Below, piece after piece: positions 6,690 through 8,531 of a stretch of DNA of 8,531 nucleotides (positions are counted from its first letter, which is position 1; each line of letters starts with the position of its first letter). Under the pieces are notes generated by a model. That model saw nothing but the letters and a program-made list of their open reading frames with translations, did no database searches and was not told where the DNA came from. The position numbers were made by a program, and so were the translations under genes. Origin of the DNA: an uncultured Rhodospirillales bacterium (GTDB taxonomy: Bacteria > Pseudomonadota > Alphaproteobacteria > Rhodospirillales > 2-02-FULL-58-16); contig CAJXGZ010000092.1 in the NCBI GenBank assembly GCA_913053795.1, forward strand, positions 1-8,531. The letters run 5' to 3'.

Positions 6690-7677
6690 TCAAATCCACG
6701 TTTTTCTTAAGATGCTCAATGTGCTCTTCCTTGCCGAAGATCGCCTCGCAGATTTCACAGGCGGCGGTGAAATTCTTCGGCATGACAAACTGCATTTTCA
6801 GCGCGTCATACAATTCATAAAGGGGTTTGTGGGTGAGCAATTGGTTAACGAAGTTTGAGTTGGCGTCTTTGATGATTTGGGCGACGGAGCTTTCATGGAT
6901 GTTCCCCAAGACAATTCCGTCGTTGAAGCGGTTAAAGCCGCAGCAGGGAACCACTTTCCCATCCGGTTGAACGACAAACCGATTAACGGCGTTGCATTTT
7001 CCAAAGGCGCCGATGGGCTTTACCTCGGCGACGCCGTCCTCAAGGTCCTTGCCGCGCCCAAGGTTGGCGATGATTTTCCGAAGGCGGATGTTATAGGCGT
7101 CCTCGGGGATTCCTTCCGAACTCAGGTAGTCCCTAAACTCCTGCTCCAAATGCTCCTTGCCCTTGGTCACTTCGAAATCGATGGTGAAGGGAACGCCGAA
7201 AGCGCGGTTATATTCAGAGATGATATTCTTGGCGTTGGACGGCGGGATCCATTCCTTATGGAACTCGCCGGCGCTCATGGCCAGCATGTCCGGCGGCGCG
7301 GAAAAGCCCGCTTCCTTCAACATGGAAAGGACGATGTTCGTGGACTTAACGTACTTTCCCCAAAACCCGTTGGTGACGATGCTGACGGCCGTGTAGCCAA
7401 GCTCCTTGGCCAGCTTGATGACCTTCATGACCGATTTGGCGTAGAGAAACGCCTCGCCGCCACTGATGCCTAAGCGGCGACAACCGTTCTCCCAGCCGTC
7501 CTTCACCAGAGCCAGCATGCGTTCCTCGCTCAAGGCGGTCTCGTTGTCGGGAAGGGAGGTGTTGTAGCAAAACTTACAGCCGATGTTGCACTTGTAGCTG
7601 ACCCGAATGGTCAGGGATTCGGTGTCGAATATGGGTTCGCTCGATTTGGCTTGGGGCAATGGCGGTGAATGATTCAC
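6685..7677 (-). CDS. Radical SAM protein with Twitch/partial SPASM C-terminus
   Basis: From a GTG at 7677 the protein has 330 residues. This start is chosen because AGGGA lies seven bases upstream and because reading further back (to 7926) runs into the ferredoxin gene in another frame with an unlikely arginine-rich sequence. CNIGCKFC (30-37) is the CxxxCxxC motif that binds the [4Fe-4S] cluster cleaving S-adenosylmethionine; GISGGEAF (70-77) is the SAM-binding GGE. The C-terminus has C228, then 11 residues, Gly240, four residues, C245, which fits the first half of the SPASM motif, and then C307 and C310. The later SPASM cysteines are missing, suggesting one auxiliary cluster. Enzymes of this build often modify peptides or proteins, but the substrate here is unknown. 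It follows the ferredoxin by 98 bases on the same strand. Its base composition looks less GC-rich than obg or proB. Confidence 0.85.
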   Translation of the reverse strand: MNHSPPLPQAKSSEPIFDTESLTIRVSYKCNIGCKFCYNTSLPDNETALSEERMLALVKDGWENGCRRLGISGGEAFLYAKSVMKVIKLAKELGYTAVSIVTNGFWGKYVKSTNIVLSMLKEAGFSAPPDMLAMSAGEFHKEWIPPSNAKNIISEYNRAFGVPFTIDFEVTKGKEHLEQEFRDYLSSEGIPEDAYNIRLRKIIANLGRGKDLEDGVAEVKPIGAFGKCNAVNRFVVQPDGKVVPCCGFNRFNDGIVLGNIHESSVAQIIKDANSNFVNQLLTHKPLYELYDALKMQFVMPKNFTAACEICEAIFGKEEHIEHLKKNVDLT

Positions 7678-7684
7678 TGTTTTG

Positions 7685-7689
7685 TCCCT
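7685..7689 (-). promoter_or_regulatory. Ribosome-binding site deciding the GTG start of the radical SAM gene
   Basis: On the minus strand AGGGA precedes the GTG at 7677 by seven bases. No ATG lies in frame between this point and the radical SAM cysteine motif, so this site supports the GTG as the start. Confidence 0.55.
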
Positions 7690-7775
7690 AAAATCGGCCT
7701 CAATGCTACGAAGACTATTTATCCTAACGCATTCCCATGAAGACAGGACGAAATAAGCAACCGGGACGGCGTGGC

Positions 7776-8099
7776 TTAATCGCTCAGCATCAAGCGCGCG
7801 ACGGGCTTTCCGTTTTTCAGATGGTCGTTCAGAATCTGGTCCGCGTCCTCGCGGCTGCTCAACTGGCACCAAACGCCCTCGGGATAAACCACGGCCACCG
7901 GCGCGTCGTCGCAGCGCCCCAGGCAACCGGAGGCGTTGATGCGAACCCCCTCAAGCCCCATTTCCACGGCCTTCTCTTTCATGTAGGCAACCACCTCAAA
8001 ATTCATTTTGCCGCCGCATGACCCCATGGGATGGTTGGCCGGGCGGGTATTGGCGCAGACGAAAACATGGTGTTTATAATATTGTTTTTTCGTGCTCAT
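7776..8099 (-). CDS. Thioredoxin-like (2Fe-2S) ferredoxin
   Basis: This 107-residue protein matches the small thioredoxin-fold [2Fe-2S] ferredoxins (relatives of Shethna-type ferredoxin and of the NuoE C-terminal domain). The cluster ligands are C15, C28, C59 and C63, in HVFVCANTRP, GSCGGK and ASGCLGRCDDAP; the last, with a Cys-x3-Cys and a following acidic-Ala-Pro, is the family hallmark. PVAVVYPEGVWC supplies a core strand, and the length is normal. AAGGA at 8107-8111 sits seven bases before the ATG at 8099. It is the first confidently called gene of a minus-strand pair with the radical SAM gene. It might pass electrons to that enzyme, but this is inference; such ferredoxins have no single known partner and are often annotated only as ferredoxins. 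Confidence 0.92.
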   Translation of the reverse strand: MSTKKQYYKHHVFVCANTRPANHPMGSCGGKMNFEVVAYMKEKAVEMGLEGVRINASGCLGRCDDAPVAVVYPEGVWCQLSSREDADQILNDHLKNGKPVARLMLSD

Positions 8100-8106
8100 T
8101 CTTGAT

Positions 8107-8111
8107 TCCTT
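8107..8111 (-). promoter_or_regulatory. Ribosome-binding site of the ferredoxin gene
   Basis: AAGGA on the minus strand, seven bases before the ATG at 8099, supports that start. Confidence 0.65.
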
Positions 8112-8140
8112 TTGTGGCGTTGAAACCCAATGGAAAGCCT

Positions 8141-8206
8141 TTACGTTTCGCCTTTCTTCATCTCGCCGAAGGGGTAGCCCGCTTCCACTGGGAAATCAAG
8201 GCCCAT
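8141..8206 (-). CDS. Candidate small ORF, or 3' remnant of a gene, upstream of the ferredoxin
   Basis: An ATG at 8206 opens a 21-residue reading frame, MGLDFPVEAGYPFGEMKKGE followed by Thr and a TAA stop, 41 bases before the ferredoxin ATG on the same strand. The frame is open further upstream, back to a TGA at 8282-8284, and that part reads LPACPVTGNARNGGNVGGAA just before the Met, but has no ATG, GTG or TTG start. Third codon positions in the ORF are mostly G or C, as in the neighbouring genes. No good ribosome-binding site precedes the ATG. It could be a genuine small protein, a peptide substrate of the nearby radical SAM enzyme, or the tail of a lost gene. I do not recognise the family, and chance is a real alternative. 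Confidence 0.3.
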   Translation of the reverse strand: MGLDFPVEAGYPFGEMKKGET

Positions 8207-8234
8207 GGCCGCGCCGCCAACGTTTCCCCCATTC

Positions 8235-8269
8235 CTGGCGTTGCCAGTGACCGGGCAAGCTGGTAGGGT
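8235..8269 (+). promoter_or_regulatory. Possible efp promoter region with small palindrome
   Basis: The 202-base gap between the divergent ferredoxin and efp genes must hold promoters for both. TTGCCA (8241-8246) and TAGGGT (8264-8269) are 17 bases apart and loosely resemble sigma-70 elements reading toward efp. The -35 overlaps a 5-bp palindrome, CTGGC-GTT-GCCAG (8235-8247). Apart from this and the small minus-strand ORF I see nothing else in the gap. Confidence 0.25.
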
Positions 8270-8301
8270 TTGGGCGCTTTTTCAATACTGGGCCTAGCGT
8301 A

Positions 8302-8531
8302 ATGAAAATCAACGGAAACGCCATCCGTTCCGGCATGGTGATCGAACATCAGAACCGCTTGTGGCGGGCGGTGAAAATTCAACATACCCAGCCCGGCAAG
8401 GGCGGCGCCTATCTACAGGTGGAGCTGAAGAACATCCGCGACGGCACAAAGCTGAACGAGCGCTTCCGTTCGTCGGAAACCGTGGAGCGCGCCCGGCTGG
8501 ATCAGAAGGAATACCAGTATCTCTATGAAGA
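8302..8531 (+). CDS. efp: Elongation factor P, 3'-truncated by window edge
   Basis: EF-P binds between the P and E sites of the ribosome and relieves stalling at consecutive prolines. The 76 visible residues cover the N-terminal KOW-like domain and the start of the OB domain: MKINGNAIRSGMVIEHQNRL, then HTQPGKGGAYLQVELKN with K33 at the loop tip that contacts the P-site tRNA and is post-translationally modified in some bacteria, then DGTKLNERFRSSETVERARL, then KEYQYLYE. The full protein would be about 187 residues, so more than half lies beyond the window. The ATG at 8302 gives the standard N-terminus; no clear ribosome-binding site precedes it. It is transcribed away from the ferredoxin gene. 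The modification enzymes are not in the window, so whether K33 is modified cannot be told. Confidence 0.95.
   Translation, partial: MKINGNAIRSGMVIEHQNRLWRAVKIQHTQPGKGGAYLQVELKNIRDGTKLNERFRSSETVERARLDQKEYQYLYE

Noticed and set aside
6877..7473. 198-residue open frame on the plus strand opposite the radical SAM gene
   Set aside because: The minus-strand frame carries the CxxxCxxC, GGE and SPASM-like motifs; the plus frame has none and no ribosome-binding site.
8018..8385. Open frames on both strands across the ferredoxin-efp gap (8018-8266 plus, 8158-8385 minus)
   Set aside because: They overlap the ferredoxin or efp antisense, and show no motif or ribosome-binding site.
1..8531. tRNA, rRNA, CRISPR arrays, insertion sequences, long direct repeats
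   Set aside because: None seen on reading both strands; no terminal inverted repeats, transposase motifs or regularly spaced repeats.

Overview
The window looks like chromosomal DNA of a GC-rich alphaproteobacterium, possibly a Rhodospirillales relative. This rests on the gene order (adenosyltransferase–etfB–etfA–hydroxybutyryl-CoA dehydrogenase, and obg overlapping proB), on the style of the elongation factor P, and on the GC-rich third codon positions. No search was run, so the placement is inference from gene content. No rRNA, tRNA, CRISPR array or insertion sequence is visible.

Layout. (1) Positions 3-1424 (+): the 3' part of an AAA+-type ATPase with a degenerate C-terminal nuclease-like domain; its first residues lie outside the window. 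(2) Positions 1439-4424 (+): a metabolic operon of PduO-type cob(I)alamin adenosyltransferase, EtfB, EtfA and a 3-hydroxyacyl-CoA dehydrogenase. It fits fatty-acid, hydroxybutyrate and propionyl-CoA catabolism: the dehydrogenase acts on CoA thioesters, ETF collects electrons from acyl-CoA dehydrogenases, and the adenosyltransferase makes the cofactor for methylmalonyl-CoA mutase. The dehydrogenase appears to carry an in-frame internal deletion of about 65 residues. (3) A probable terminator at 4425-4453, then obg (4513-5541) and proB (5538-6656), overlapping by four bases. (4) On the minus strand, convergent with proB: a radical SAM protein (6685-7677), preceded in its own direction by a small thioredoxin-like [2Fe-2S] ferredoxin (7776-8099) and possibly a very small ORF (8141-8206). 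(5) Divergent from these, the start of efp (8302 to the window edge).

The points most worth a second look are the internally deleted dehydrogenase, which lacks one catalytic residue and its inter-domain segment, and the minus-strand trio of small ORF, ferredoxin and radical SAM enzyme. The trio has no obvious housekeeping role and could be a small-molecule or peptide modification unit. That second idea is speculative.
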